Shown one piece after another: positions 29,593 to 42,590 of a stretch of 64,000 bases of DNA. Under the pieces are notes generated by a model. The model was given only the letters and a program-made list of their open reading frames with translations. It did not search any database and was not told the DNA's origin. The translations under genes were made by a program, and so were the position numbers. Source of the stretch: Diphasiastrum complanatum (taxonomy: Eukaryota; Streptophyta; Lycopodiopsida; Lycopodiales; Lycopodiaceae); assembly GCA_029204225.1 (NCBI GenBank), contig MU832242.1:17034-81033 (forward strand), in the 5' to 3' direction. Numbering within the stretch: the stretch's first letter is position 1; each line of letters begins with the position of its first letter.

Positions 29593-32395
29593 TCAAATGT
29601 GATGGTATTTCAGAGGTATGTGTTTTGTCTTTGAATGGAAGACAAGATTTTGGGACAGATAAATGGCACTCTGAGTGTCCATCATCATCGTGCATGGCCC
29701 TTCTTGTGGTATCCCGATTGCTTCTAGCATCATCTGTAGCCACACTACCTCGTTCGCCACCATCAAACCTACGATGTATTCAGCTTCGCAAGAGGATTGA
29801 GCTACCAAGGTTTGCTTTTTGCATATCCAGCTGATTGCAGCTCCGCACGCTATGGTACATCCAGTTATGACTTCCTGTCATCTTTGCAACCAGCCCAGCT
29901 TGCATCACTATAGTGGTGTAGCTCGAATCCTTTTCTTTCGTTTTCTGTTTTGTAGGTTAATCCCATATTTTGGGTACCTTTCAGATACTGTAGGATTCGT
30001 TTTGCCATTTGCCAATGTGCCATGCCAAGATTGGAAGAGAATTGGCTTAAGGCGTAAATAGAGAAAGCTAGATTGGATTTGGTACAAATTGTAAGGTACA
30101 TCAGACTACCGATTAAGTTTTGGTAGGGTAAACATGCCATCTTCTGTTCTTCCTCTTCTGTTTTTGGACAATCCTACTTCGTTAGTTTGGCTCCAGCTAT
30201 CATTGGTGTGGCCCTTTCTTTGCAGTCCATCATGTGATACTGCTTGAGCACCTTTCTGGCATATTCTGACTGACTCAAGTGCATTTTGCCCTTTGTTCGA
30301 TCTCTTCTGATCTCCAGCCCGAGACATTTTGTTGCTTCTCTAAGATCTGTGATTTCATAACTTTCAGAAATCTGACTCTTCGTGTCTTTGATCAGCATCA
30401 AGGAATTTCCTATCATCATAGAATCATCCACGAATATAGTTAGTATCACAAAATTTTTTCCTACTCTTTTTATGTAGACATTGCAATCCGGTTGTGTAGG
30501 ATTGAAGTCTAGAGACTTCAGAAGACCATCGAGCTTCTTATACCAAGCTCGTGATGCATGTTTTAGACCATAGATGCATCTCTGCAACCGACAGACATAT
30601 TCTCGATTGTCGGGGTCTTCAAATCCTTCAGGCTGCTTCATGAAGATTTCCTCCTCTAGATCTCTGTGGAGAAAGGCTGTTTTCACATCAATCTGGTGAA
30701 TTTCCAGATTGTGTTGTGTGGCGTATGCAAGGAGTAGTCGTATGCTTGTCATCTTGACCATCGGTGAATATGTGTCGAAATAATCAACACCATATCTCTG
30801 TGTGTAGCCCTTTGCGACAAGCCTTGCCTTGTAGCGACCAATGGTGCCATCTAATTTTATCTTCTTCTTGTATACCCACTTGCAGTTGACTATTTTTCTG
30901 TTCTCTGACAATGGCTCTAGTATCCATGCCTCGTTTCGCCTCATCGACTCGATCTCCCCTGACATTGCCTGCTTCCTCCCTCTAGACTCTGGGCAGCTTC
31001 TTGATATGTTGCTAGCCCTTCAGTGAAGCTGCAGTACTCGAATTGCGTGTCTTCGCTCCACTGAATATTGTCAAAGTAACGGTCTGGAGGTCTTCTTTGT
31101 CTTGTTGACCTTCTAAGCTCGTTTCATTGTTGCTCAAACGTTTCTTGTTCGTGGGGTTGATTTTCTGCTTTATGCTGCTCTGGAGTCTATGGCTCTGCAT
31201 TCTGATTTGATGTCTATCCTCGATCTCCCTCTTGAATTGGCAGCAGTGCGAAGATCTCATGGCCTCTTTCGTCTTTTAGTCTAGGGTATGTGGACTCATC
31301 AAACTTCACATCTCTGTTCGAAACAACCTTTTTCGTGGTTGGATCGTAGAGTTTGTACACATATTTGCTCTGATTTATCATCGAGCTTGCTTCTTTTTTC
31401 TTTTGGAATGTGCTTGTATGTTGCACATCCAAACACACGTACGTATGAGAGATCAGGCTTTCTACCTGTCCACATTTCGTATGGTGTCTTGTTTTCCAAC
31501 GTTGTCATTGTTGATCTGTTCTACAGGTGTACAGCTGTAGCTATTGCTTCAACCCAGAATTGACTTGGCAATTGAGCTTGTGCCATCATGCATCTGGCTC
31601 CTTTGACTAGCGTTTTGTTTCTTCTTTCTACAACACTTTTGGTGTGTATGCAGGAGTGAACTAGTGTTCTATTCCCTGTTCTTGGTAGAATTTTGAGAAT
31701 TCTTTGCTTTTGTATTCACCTCCATTGTCAGATCTGATGATCTGAATCTTCTTTGAGGTGTGTCACTCTGCAAATGCCACGAACTTCTTGAAGGAATCAA
31801 ACACTTCAGATTTCTTCTTTAGGCAATAGATCGTGGTCATCCAGCTGTAATCATCTATGAACGTCAGAAAATACCTCGAACCTGAGAGCGAATCCATTTT
31901 CATCGGTCTACAGACATATGAGTGGATGAGCTCAAGAACTTTTTTAGCTCTCCTTCCCTCATGTATAAATGGATTCTGATGTTGTTTGCCTTTTTGACAG
32001 GCTTCGCAAAACTCAGTTTCGGGCCTTGATATCTTGAGACCTGTGACTATGTCTTTTTTGCACATGTCATGCAAGCTCCGCATGTTCAGAAGATACATTC
32101 TCCTATACCAGAACTGATCTTCATTTTCTGATGCATTTAATATGCTATCAGAGTTGCTGACTATCTTGGCTTGGTAGAGATTTCCTTCTCTGCATCCAAC
32201 CGTCAGCAGCTTGTTTGTCATTTTCTCGATCATGCAGCATGTATTGCCGTCGAACAAAACTCGAAATTCAAGATCTGCCATCTTGGAGACTGATAGCAGA
32301 TCTATTCTGAGTGGAGGCACATAGAGTGCTCCTGGCATTTCTACTTGCCCTGACAGTGTTCGTAGCTGTAGAGTGCCGATGCCTTTGACATCGTG
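29593..32395 (-). pseudogene. copia E integrase, RT and RNase H (near-intact RT)
   Basis: Integrase part: YVPPLRIDLLSVSKM, WYRRMYLLNMRSLHD, then FCEACQKGKQHQNPF and LTFIDDYSWMTTIYCLKKKSE (31763-32338); the core after 31763 continues in broken frames, with TPYEMWTGRKPDLSYVRVFG at 31299-31508. RT is a 263-codon open frame, 30174-30965: NCKWVYKKKIKLDG, ARLVAKGYTQRYG, DYFDTYSPMVKMTSIR, QIDVKTAFLHRDLEEEIFM, and IFVDDSMMIGNS, where copia normally reads YVDD. RNase H at 29593-30140 has the usual HYSDASWAGCKDDRKS and SSCEAEY motifs. Several frame breaks make the whole polyprotein non-functional. Confidence 0.87.
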
Positions 32396-32400
32396 TCTGC
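32396..32400. repeat. target-site duplication of copia F (left copy, tctgc)
   Basis: The five bases tctgc occur immediately outside both LTRs of copia F (here and at 38348-38352), exactly as expected for integrase-mediated insertion. Confidence 0.93.
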
Positions 32401-33050
32401 TGTGAAAGATTTCAGATCCTTAAGATCCAATCTACTTGAATGATCTTTGGTTAGAAAGAGAAATACACTACCAATTTCACCAATGTAGAAAAATCAGCAT
32501 CTACACACAATTTGAGATGCAAACACTAATAGAACTTGATCAAACTTGAATGAAATGATTATGTACTAATTCTATCCGTACAAAACCAGCAAGCTATTGT
32601 ATTTCACACGTGTGGATCCAAAAATAGCAAATATAGATCATTCTACACATAGAATTGCAAACAATCACCAAGATAGTGCACCAATGGATAGTAGAACCCA
32701 AGAGAACCATGTATAAGCATGAAATGAGATAGAGAAGACAGAAGATGACTCTCTCCACGAGCTACATCCTTTTATAACAGGTCCAAACCCTATTTGGCCA
32801 CTTGGCTTTCCCACCAAAATGCTAACCCTACCAATTTTGGGTCTAGATTCAATGCACCCAACTTATTCAAATTGAATCTACTCAAACTCGCATTCTATCT
32901 TTCCCACACTTTCAAAAAGTGTTTATTCAAATGAAATCTAGACTAATGAACTTTGAAAAGCCAACCTCTAAGTCTAAAACAAGTTTTGGCCTCAATATGC
33001 CAAATATGGAAATATTGCAAAATGTAATGAAACTAGTTGAATCTTTCACA
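32401..33050 (-). repeat. 3' LTR of copia F
   Basis: 650-bp direct repeat matching 37698-38347. It contains tccttttataacagg, which may include the TATA region on the minus strand. Confidence 0.93.
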
Positions 33051-33633
33051 CTCCCTCTTCAACTAGTTTTAGCATAGACTTTGATAATACTCCAAGTGAA
33101 GTCCTATGCTTCATGAACAAGTCTTTTCCCAATGCTTTGGTGAAGATATCAGCTACACATTCCCTTGAAGACACATGTTGAAGCTCCACCTCCTTTGCAA
33201 TGACTTGCTCCCTCACAAAATGATATTGTATCTCAATATGTTTGCTCCTAGCATGAAAGATAGGATTGGATGCATTCTTTGGGCTGATTGATTGTCACAA
33301 AAGATGATTGGGCTCTCTGAAAAATTCCAGCAAGTGAAGATCCTTGATCATCTTTTTGATCCATACCATCTCCTTTGTGCAATGTGTAAGAGCTTTGTAC
33401 TCGGCCTCACTAGATGACAATGAGATAGTGGCTTGTTTCTTTGACATCCATGATATAGCTCCATCACCTATGAAAATACAATAAGAACTAATGTATTTCC
33501 TATCCATTACATCTCCAGCATAGTCCGAATCTGAAAATCCAAAAAGATTAGGTGATGATCCCTCATACAATATGCCAAAATCTCGAGTTCCAATGATGTA
33601 CCTCAAAACTCGCTTTCCTAGCTTCCAATGCTC
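33051..33633 (-). pseudogene. copia F RNase H remnant
   Basis: The minus-strand frame 33606-33295 begins within KRVLRYIIGTRDFGILY and continues FGFSDSDYAGDVMDRK, AISWMSKKQATISLSSSEAEYKAL and MVWIKKMI. After a frame break the remainder runs to the polypurine tract. Copia sequence resumes at EHWKLGKR near 33633, so the RNase H N-terminal part and everything before it to the RT start are absent. Confidence 0.85.
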
Positions 33634-36285
33634 CTAGCATAGTTTTTGCCAATAGAACTTTGATCCATCATAAGAATGATCTTCTTCCTAAGAATAGACC
33701 TTCTTTCAGTGATCATGTAATGCTCAAAATAGAAACAACCATAATTGATATAGAGAATAGTGTCCACTTGGGATGCTTCACTATTTCTTACATCAATTTT
33801 ACATGTAAAAATGTGACTAGAACATGAAGAATCAAATAGAATGTAAATGAAATGATTCCACCATGCTTCCAACTCTGAACTCTCTGGAAAAATACAGCAA
33901 ACAAACAATAAATGTGAGTGATCAACTTTTGCTTGCATGTCTCCTCCTCCTTTGTCCTTTGTTGCCTTGTATCCACCATGATACTCCATGAATGAGCCTT
34001 CATCTTCATCTTGCCACAAGAAACCATCAAACCTTGGAAATAAATCCATGAGTAGGTGAGTACATTAATGATGCAAATCCAGCACCACATGACTCCATAA
34101 ACCAAGTAGTTTGCACTAGTCCATCTTCAAGATCTACTTGACACAAGAAAATGACCATGAATTCACCAAAAATTGACAATCTCCAAGTATTGGCACCAAG
34201 TAGCTCAACACTTGAGAACTTAGCCATGGATGAGTGACATAATGAACCTCCAATAGCTTCATTTCCATCAGCAAAATCAGCCAAGAATGCTAGTACAAAT
34301 CCAACATCAAAACAATGCTCACCAATGTAGCTAGTTTTACCATATCTTGACAATTTGAACACATCCACATGAAATTGCTCAAACATGAGATAGAACAAGT
34401 AAAGTAAACTTGAACAACACTTCCTTGCTGCTCCTTTGACCTTTAGCTCCAAATTGCCAACTTCCCTTTTGACTAGTTGAAGCGCTTTGAGATCAATTTC
34501 TTGATCTTCAACTTGAGCATCAAAGTCATTGAACAAACTTTGTTTTCCCGATCCATTACTTGATTTTACAGCAAGATAACATCCATCCACTTGCATAGCT
34601 CCATGTACACAAGAAGATCCTCCAAAAGATGTTCCATTCTTCATAAGAGATCGATACTCAAGATCCATTGGTTCGATCCACTCCTCTTCTTTCCTTGCTT
34701 GATCTACACTTGTAGGCTCATCCAAAGAGGTTAGGAAAGCAACATAATTTCCAGAAACTACTTGCGTACCCTTTTGATCATATGTGAGCCTTGAAGGTAC
34801 TTGTCTTTCTCTTGATGTTCTCCTTGGCTTTTGACTTGATGAAGGTCCATCATCACCACCATCCAAAGTAGGATCCTTCTCATCAACATCAAGAATGTTA
34901 GATCCATCTACTTTACTATCAATCATGCTTGAAGACACCTTTGGAATGTTTTCCTCATCAAAAATGACATCTCTACCAACAATCACTTTGTTAGTAGAAG
35001 GAATGTAAACCTTGTAGGCTTTACTCACCTCACTATATCCAACAAAAATACCTCTTCTTGAAGATGGATCCTCCTTGGTCCTATCATCAAGAGTAATGTT
35101 GACATAGCATGTGCATCCAAAGGTTCTTAGAAAGTTGACACTCGGCCTCCTCTTGAATAGCATCTCAAAAGGTGTCCTTCCATCCAAAATAGCACTCGGC
35201 CACCTATTGCACAAGAAATTGGCACACAACAAAGCTTGATCCCAAAATGGTTTGTCAAGATTAGCACTTAACCTCATAGCTTTAGCACTTTCACATAAAG
35301 TTCTATTCTTCCTTTCAGCCACTCCATTTTGTTGTGGGGTCCTTGATGTTGTATACTCCCTCTTGATCCCTTGCTCATCACAAAAGGCCTTGAACTTGTT
35401 AGATATGTACTCACCACCATTGTCACCTCTCAAGCACTTGATCTTTGTGGAGAATTGGTTCTCCCTTGCATTCTTGAACTTGACAAAGACATCATACACT
35501 TCATCCTTGATCTTTAGTAGATAGATCCAACAAAATCTACTAACATCAATGAATGTTACATACATCTTAGCTCCACTATTGCTAATTGTAGTAAATCCAT
35601 GAATATCCGAATGTACAAACTGAAAAGACTTTGTAGATCTAGAAATAGATCTAGTATAAGGTAGTCTATGTGACTTAGACAAAGCACAAGACTCACAAAC
35701 ATGCTTGTCATTACTTAAGGAACTTGGAAGACCAATCACAACCTTCTTCCTTGCCATTACCTCCAATGACTTGAAGTTGAGGTGTCCCATCCTTTTGTGC
35801 CAAACCTCTTGATTAGAAATTTGTTCCCTTGCAACACATCCAACTTGGTTAGCAATAACACAAGCATCAAGTTTGAACAACTTCCCTTGCCTTTTACCTT
35901 TTCCAATCAAGACATCCTTCCTTTTGATCAAACAAGCATCTCCATCAAACTCCACCTTGAGGCCCTTACTTAGCATTTGACTCACACTAAGCAAATTCTT
36001 GGTAATAGATGGAATAAACAAGACATCCTCCAAATGAACATTCCTATTTGTAGAGAGAGAAATAGGAATTGTGCTAATCCCTTTGATTGCACACTCACCA
36101 TCATTGGCCGTGTAGATCACCCTCTTGTCTTCTCCATATGCCAACAAAGAAGTGAAGTACTCTTTGTGAAAGGTCATGTGTGAACTTGCTCCACTATCAA
36201 TCCACCAAGGATCTAGATCTCCATCATTAGCCAGCATACATGAAGACATCACAAAAGCATCATCATTTACATCTTGCACATCCAA
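33634..36285 (-). CDS. copia F protease-integrase polyprotein running into non-copia sequence
   Basis: A 752-codon open frame, 36285 down to 34027. Residues ~28-36 are the protease active site (WIDSGASSHMTFHKEY). GAG-pre-integrase EVWHKRMGHLNFKSLEVM with CESCALSKSH follows, then the integrase core with VHSDIHG, CLRGDNGGEY and NGVAERKNRT (all three acidic residues present) and the C-terminal FGCTCYVNI and GYSEVSKAYKVY regions. At EPMDLEYRSLMKNGTS (about 34640) the expected RT start stops and about 200 residues of unrecognised, Cys/Leu/Phe-rich sequence follow to a stop near 34027. Sequence from 34026 to 33634 is likewise not copia. Whether the tail is translated is unknown. Confidence 0.8.
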
Positions 36286-37142
36286 ACCATCCTCATCAAG
36301 AGTAATATTACCTTGCTTGTCTCCTTAATCTCTCTTCTTCTTGTAGCACTCACTTGCAAAGTGTCCTTTGATGCCACAATAGAAGCACTTGAGCTTTGAT
36401 CTATCCTTCTTTTTGCCACTTGAAGAAGCATCCACTTGATCTTGCCCTTTAGACCACTTGCTTTTGGTTTTGCCCTTGAATTGCCCTTTGTGAACATAGC
36501 ATCCTCTTGAAGTGTCGATGTAGATCCACCTCTTGCTTGACGTCTATATTCCTCATTGATCAAGATCTCTTGAAGATCCATCAAACTTGGCAAAGTCTTT
36601 TGAATAGCAATACTTTGAGCAATGTTATCATGAGCATCCAACAAGCCATTAAGAATCACTTGAATAAGTTCTCCTTCCTTAATGCTTTCATCTATGCAAG
36701 CTAACTCATCATTCAATGCTTTTATTCTCAAAACAAAAGTACTTGGACTTTCTTCATTCTTTTGCAAACAAGAAAAGATTTGCCTTCTTAGAGTCAACAC
36801 TCTAGAAGTAGACTTGGATTCATAAAGATTCTTCAATGAATTTCAAGCTTCCAAAGATGATGCGCACTTACCAACTTCCTTGAGAAGTTCATTGGTAACA
36901 TTCATCTTTATCATGTGTAGAGCCTTCTTGGCCCTCTTGTCATACCTCAATTGATCTTGTTGTGTTGATGGTCTCTCCTCCAAAGCTAAAACAATATCCA
37001 AAACATCATTCATCTCAAGAAGTGACTCCATCCTCACTTTCCATAATGAATAGTTACTTGAGGTAAGCCTATCATTGGCTTCCAACATGACTCCAATTGA
37101 GGTTGCCATGTAGCAATGACTTGAACCTGCTTCAATGCACAA
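36267..37142 (-). pseudogene. copia F gag (two interruptions)
   Basis: The gag start near 37110 gives MATSIGVMLEANDRL and NYSLWKVRMESLLEM. An in-frame stop at 36840-36842 falls where family members have Trp (EA-W-NSLKNLYE). The frame continues 36836-36450 with LRRQIFSCLQKNEESP and LNGLLDAHDNIAQS; then a one-base type frame change near 36450 moves the zinc knuckle CFYCGIKGHFASEC (CX2CX4HX4C intact) into another frame, ending at a TAA near 36328. All other copia gag hallmarks are present. These two lesions look recent. Confidence 0.85.
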
Positions 37143-37685
37143 AGCACTCCTTTGAACAACAACAAATGCTTTTAAAAGAAATCACCAAGATTTGAAACTA
37201 TCTCACAAATTCTCTTCTAGCACTTATCCAAGCAAATCAACACATAGAATCATGGAATCTTGATCAACCTATGATCTATCCTCAATCAAATGACTTTTGC
37301 CACTTCCTAAGATTGAAACACACTCAAATGAAGTCCAGAAACCTCACTATCTAGAGATCCAATCAAAATTAGGGTTTTGACAAAATCACAAAAAATTGAC
37401 TATTCCAAATCTACATGCAAATGCTGAAAATTTGATATGCAATCTATAAGCCACCACTTAGGCTGAACCAATGATCCAAAAATCGGCCAAATCCAGCATG
37501 TGAATTCAAAAAATGGAATTGAACAAGTATATTGACCTATTTAGTGTTTTGATCTACAAAAGATCCACTCTACAAAAGCAAAAAATCCGATTTTGGTGTA
37601 GAATCCTCTCTAGCATGCTCTAGACTTGATATCTTCACCAAATCATTGATAGATCTGATTTCCTCCTTCATAACCTGAAACACAA

Positions 37686-37697
37686 GCTCTGATACCA
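37686..37697 (-). promoter_or_regulatory. primer binding site of copia F
   Basis: gctctgatacca on plus, the complement of the initiator tRNA-Met primer site, directly abutting the LTR that starts at 37698. Confidence 0.9.
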
Positions 37698-38347
37698 TGT
37701 GAAAGATTTCAGATCCTTAAGATCCAATCTACTTGAATGATCTTTGGTTAGAAAGAGAAATACACTACCAATTTCACCAATGTAGAAAAATCAGCATCTA
37801 CACACAATTTGAGATGCAAACACTAATAGAACTTGATCAAACTTGAATGAAATGATTATGTACTGTTGCTATCCGTACAAAACCAGCAAGCTATTGTATT
37901 TCACACGTGTGGATCCAAAAATAGCAAATATAGATCATTCTACACATAGAATTGCAAACAATCACCAAGATAGTGCACCAATGGATAGTAGAACCCAATA
38001 GAACCATGTATAAGCATAAAATGAGATAGAGAAGAGAGAAGATGACTCTCTCCACGAGTTGCATCCTTTTATAGCAGGTCCAAACCCTATTTGGCCACTT
38101 GGCTTTCCCACCAAAATGCTAACCCTACCAATTTTGGGTCTAGATTCAATGTACCCAACTTATTCAAATTGAATCTACTCAAACTCGCATTCTATCTTTC
38201 CCACACTTTCAAATAGTGTTTATTTAAATGAAATCTAGACTAATGAACTTTGAAAAGTCAACCTTGAAGTCTAAAACAAGTTTTGGCCTCAATATGCCAA
38301 ATATGGAAATATTGCAAAATGTGATGAAACTAGTTGAATCTTTCACA
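37698..38347 (-). repeat. 5' LTR of copia F
   Basis: 650-bp partner of 32401-33050, followed by the tctgc target duplication at 38348-38352. Confidence 0.93.
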
Positions 38348-39250
38348 TCTGCTCCCATCACCTAGAATCACTGCTCTGTTATTTTTGAGCTCTCTGAAAT
38401 CGATCAAGATTTTCTTGCTATAGGTGATGTGAGATGTTGCTCCTAAATCAATGACTACATCATAGTCATGTTCAGTGTAGCTCGTTGAAGCTTCATCGAG
38501 TATCGTGAAGGCTTCATCACCTCTATCTGTATCCTTGGATGACTCTACAACATTTGCCTTTTCAGAATCTGCAATTGTATGCAAAGTGCCCCTTCTTCTT
38601 GGAGTGCATGCAAGGTATTGCTAGATTGAACCAGCATTTATTGGATATATGGACTGGTTTGTGGCAGTGATTGCAGGAAGAAGATTGTTGATTCGAGGAC
38701 TTTGTCTTCTCGAATCTTGGCTTGTTCTTGTTTTTCTTCTTTCCTTTTGTGAAGAGAGCCTCTCTTGATCACTGCTTCCCTCTCCTTCATCCCTCATCAG
38801 TCTCTCATCAGCGACAAGATTGACTGCTTTGTCGAATGTCATATCTGGTAAACTCAATATGAGCATTCTTAAAGGCTGATAGGACGTCGGTAGAGATTTC
38901 ATGAAGTACATTAGCTGCTGTGGTGCTGAGACCCGGTGCTCTTGTCCTGATGCAACGAGTTGAGCGAAGATCATTCTGATCTTCTCAACGTGCTGATCTA
39001 ACTGGTTGCCATACCATCGTATGGATTGCAACTGATTGTGAAGGTGCATGATTGAAGCTGCAGTCCTCACTTCATACTTCTGTTTTAATCTTTCCCATGC
39101 TGCATGGCTGCTTTCACAGTCTTCAATCTGCATGAGTAGATTTTCATTTATGGATGAAACGATGATTGCCATTGCACGCTCATCTTTTCTGATCCATTTA
39201 GCTCTCCTCGGGTCTCCCTCTGGAGGCTGCACCTTTGAGAGTTCGGTCAC
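38348..39250 (-). pseudogene. copia E gag and protease start, cut by copia F
   Basis: Gag (39250-38621) has RAKWIRKDERAMAIIVSSI, AAWERLKQKYEV, LHNQLQSIRW and FMKSLPTSYQPLR, typical of UBN2-type copia gag. After a frame break near 38600 the protease region DVVIDLGATSHITYSKKIL continues to VILGDGSR, where copia F starts. Removing F and one tctgc brings GDGSR next to HDVKGIGTLQL at 32395, restoring normal copia protease order. Catalytic DLGATSH keeps Asp-x-Gly. Confidence 0.87.
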
Positions 39251-39410
39251 CGACCAGATGCCTTTGCCCTTCAGAAGTGTTTTGATTTTGAATTTTCAGA
39301 TTCTGTAATTTGTGCCATCAAGACTGATTGCTACTCTTGTCTGGATTGTTGTAGCCATATTGTGTTGTCTAGAAGATCACTGCTTAGATATCAGTAGTGA
39401 CAGCCTATGT

Positions 39411-39422
39411 GCTCTGATACCA
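39411..39422 (-). promoter_or_regulatory. primer binding site of copia E
   Basis: gctctgatacca on plus, next to the LTR starting at 39423. Confidence 0.88.
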
Positions 39423-40318
<896 letters not shown>

Positions 40319-40499
40319 TGTACACGTTTTGTAGATTCCCATTGGTCCACATTTGTCCTCAAACGTATTTGATGGACAGTTCAAGTGGGGTTGAAAGGCA
40401 GACACGTTGATTCTAAAAAAGAACACATGCTTTTAGAAACTTCTAGAAAGAGAATTTTCTAGAGAGAGAGGCAAAAGGTATAAAGGTCGTGAAGATCCA

Positions 40500-41213
<714 letters not shown>

Positions 41214-41303
<90 letters not shown>

Positions 41304-41310
41304 CGTGTGC
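41214..41310. repeat. (GT)n microsatellite
   Basis: About 97 bases of GT repeat, ending in a few GC variants. Confidence 0.95.
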
Positions 41311-41397
41311 GCACATTGAAATCTAAAAAAAACTAGTCATATAAACAATATGGTTGACATGAAAAAACTGTCAACATGTGTCATCAACTAATTGGGG

Positions 41398-42590
41398 GTT
41401 TTTAAAAATGGCAACTCCCTGCTAGCAAGGTATGTTTTAATCTTCTCAGTGGGAGATGAATGAACATCATATCCTATGAGGAATCCCTGTTCCATATTTT
41501 CATCCAGCTTCTTTTTTTTCTGATCTAGAATGTGGGCGTATGCGACGCATCCAAAAATGCGCACATGTATCAGACGTGGTTTGTTGCCCCACCAAACCTC
41601 GTGTGATGTGGTATGTGCAACACTAGATCTACTTGTCCTGTTCTGAAAGTAGTTGGCTGCAACTACTGCTTCAGCCCACAAAAATTTTGATGCCTTTGAA
41701 TAGGCCATCATGGATCTCGCAGCTTCCATGAGAGTCTGATTTTTCTTCTCTGCTTGCAGTCTTCAAGTGAAGTATACCTTTGCTTGTACAAAACTCTACA
41801 AAGCGTTTGGAGACGTATTCTCCTCCTCTGTCCGTTCTCAACTACTTCACCTTCTTGTTAGTCCATTTCTCAGACCCAATTCACGAACTGTATGAATTTG
41901 TCCAGGGCCTCTGACTTGTTGTGGATAAAGTACACCACTGCAAACTTGTTGAAGTCATCAATAAAAGTGATGTAGTACTTTGAACCTCCCAAAGAGACCA
42001 CATCAAACGGTCCACAGATGTCAGAGTGTACCAGTTCCAGGAGTTCTTTCATTCTAAAAGAGTCCTTGGTGAATGGTATATGTGACATCGTGCCTTTGTT
42101 ACAGGCATCGGAGGATTTCAAGCATGCTGCATCTTTGATATTGACACCAATGAATGCATGTCCCGACTAGCGTTGTATAGAGCAACTGTATTCATGTGAT
42201 ACAGCCTCCTGTGCCATATAATATCCATCGATTCGTTGATCTGGTCAGCTTGCTCTGAAGGTACTCATATCTTGAGGTGATACAGATTCCCCTTTCACTT
42301 TCATGTGGTGACAAGCTGAGTGGTTGCGAATTCAACCGCTTCACATGTATCGCCTTCAAAGGTGATTATTAGTCCTGCATCTACCATCTTAGCAACAGAT
42401 AGTAGGTCCTTCTGAAGAGTGGGCACGTATAGAGTGTCATCGAGCCTTTTGTCTCTTCCTTTGGTGCTTAACCACCAGTTCCATTGACTTTGTGCCTGGA
42501 ACCATCTGCCAAGATTATATATTTGGAAGATTTTGATTCTTGATAATAAGTAATCATGTGTCTTGTTGTCACGAAGAAATCAAAGAAAAT
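41398..42590 (-). mobile_element. copia G fragment: protease to integrase
   Basis: Minus-strand frames give a protease end (ADGSRHKVNG near 42500), a broken GAG-pre-integrase region (42100-42400), integrase core MSHIPFTKDSFRMKELLELVHSDICGPF and YYITFIDDFNKFAVVYF (42121-41870), then after breaks EAARSMMAYSKASKFLWAEA, HEVWWGNKPRLIHVRIFGCVAYAHI (41729-41388). No gag, RT, RNase H or LTRs were found. This is a third copia lineage by sequence, close to neither A/C nor B/F. Confidence 0.82.

Larger units (their letters stand above)
32401..38347 (-). mobile_element. copia F: full-length nested element with RT replaced by unknown sequence
   Basis: LTRs at 32401-33050 and 37698-38347, each 650 bp (plus-strand starts tgtgaaagatttcag, ends gaatctttcaca). 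They differ at about 16 positions by eye. The PBS complement gctctgatacca is at 37686-37697 and the polypurine tract just inside 33051 (ctccctcttcaac on plus). Target duplication tctgc is at 32396-32400 and 38348-38352. The minus strand encodes gag (37142-36267), protease/integrase (36285-34640), and RNase H (33633-33060). No reverse transcriptase is present; an approximately 1-kb stretch with no copia motif takes its place. It sits inside the protease codons of copia E, so it is younger than E. Confidence 0.93.
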
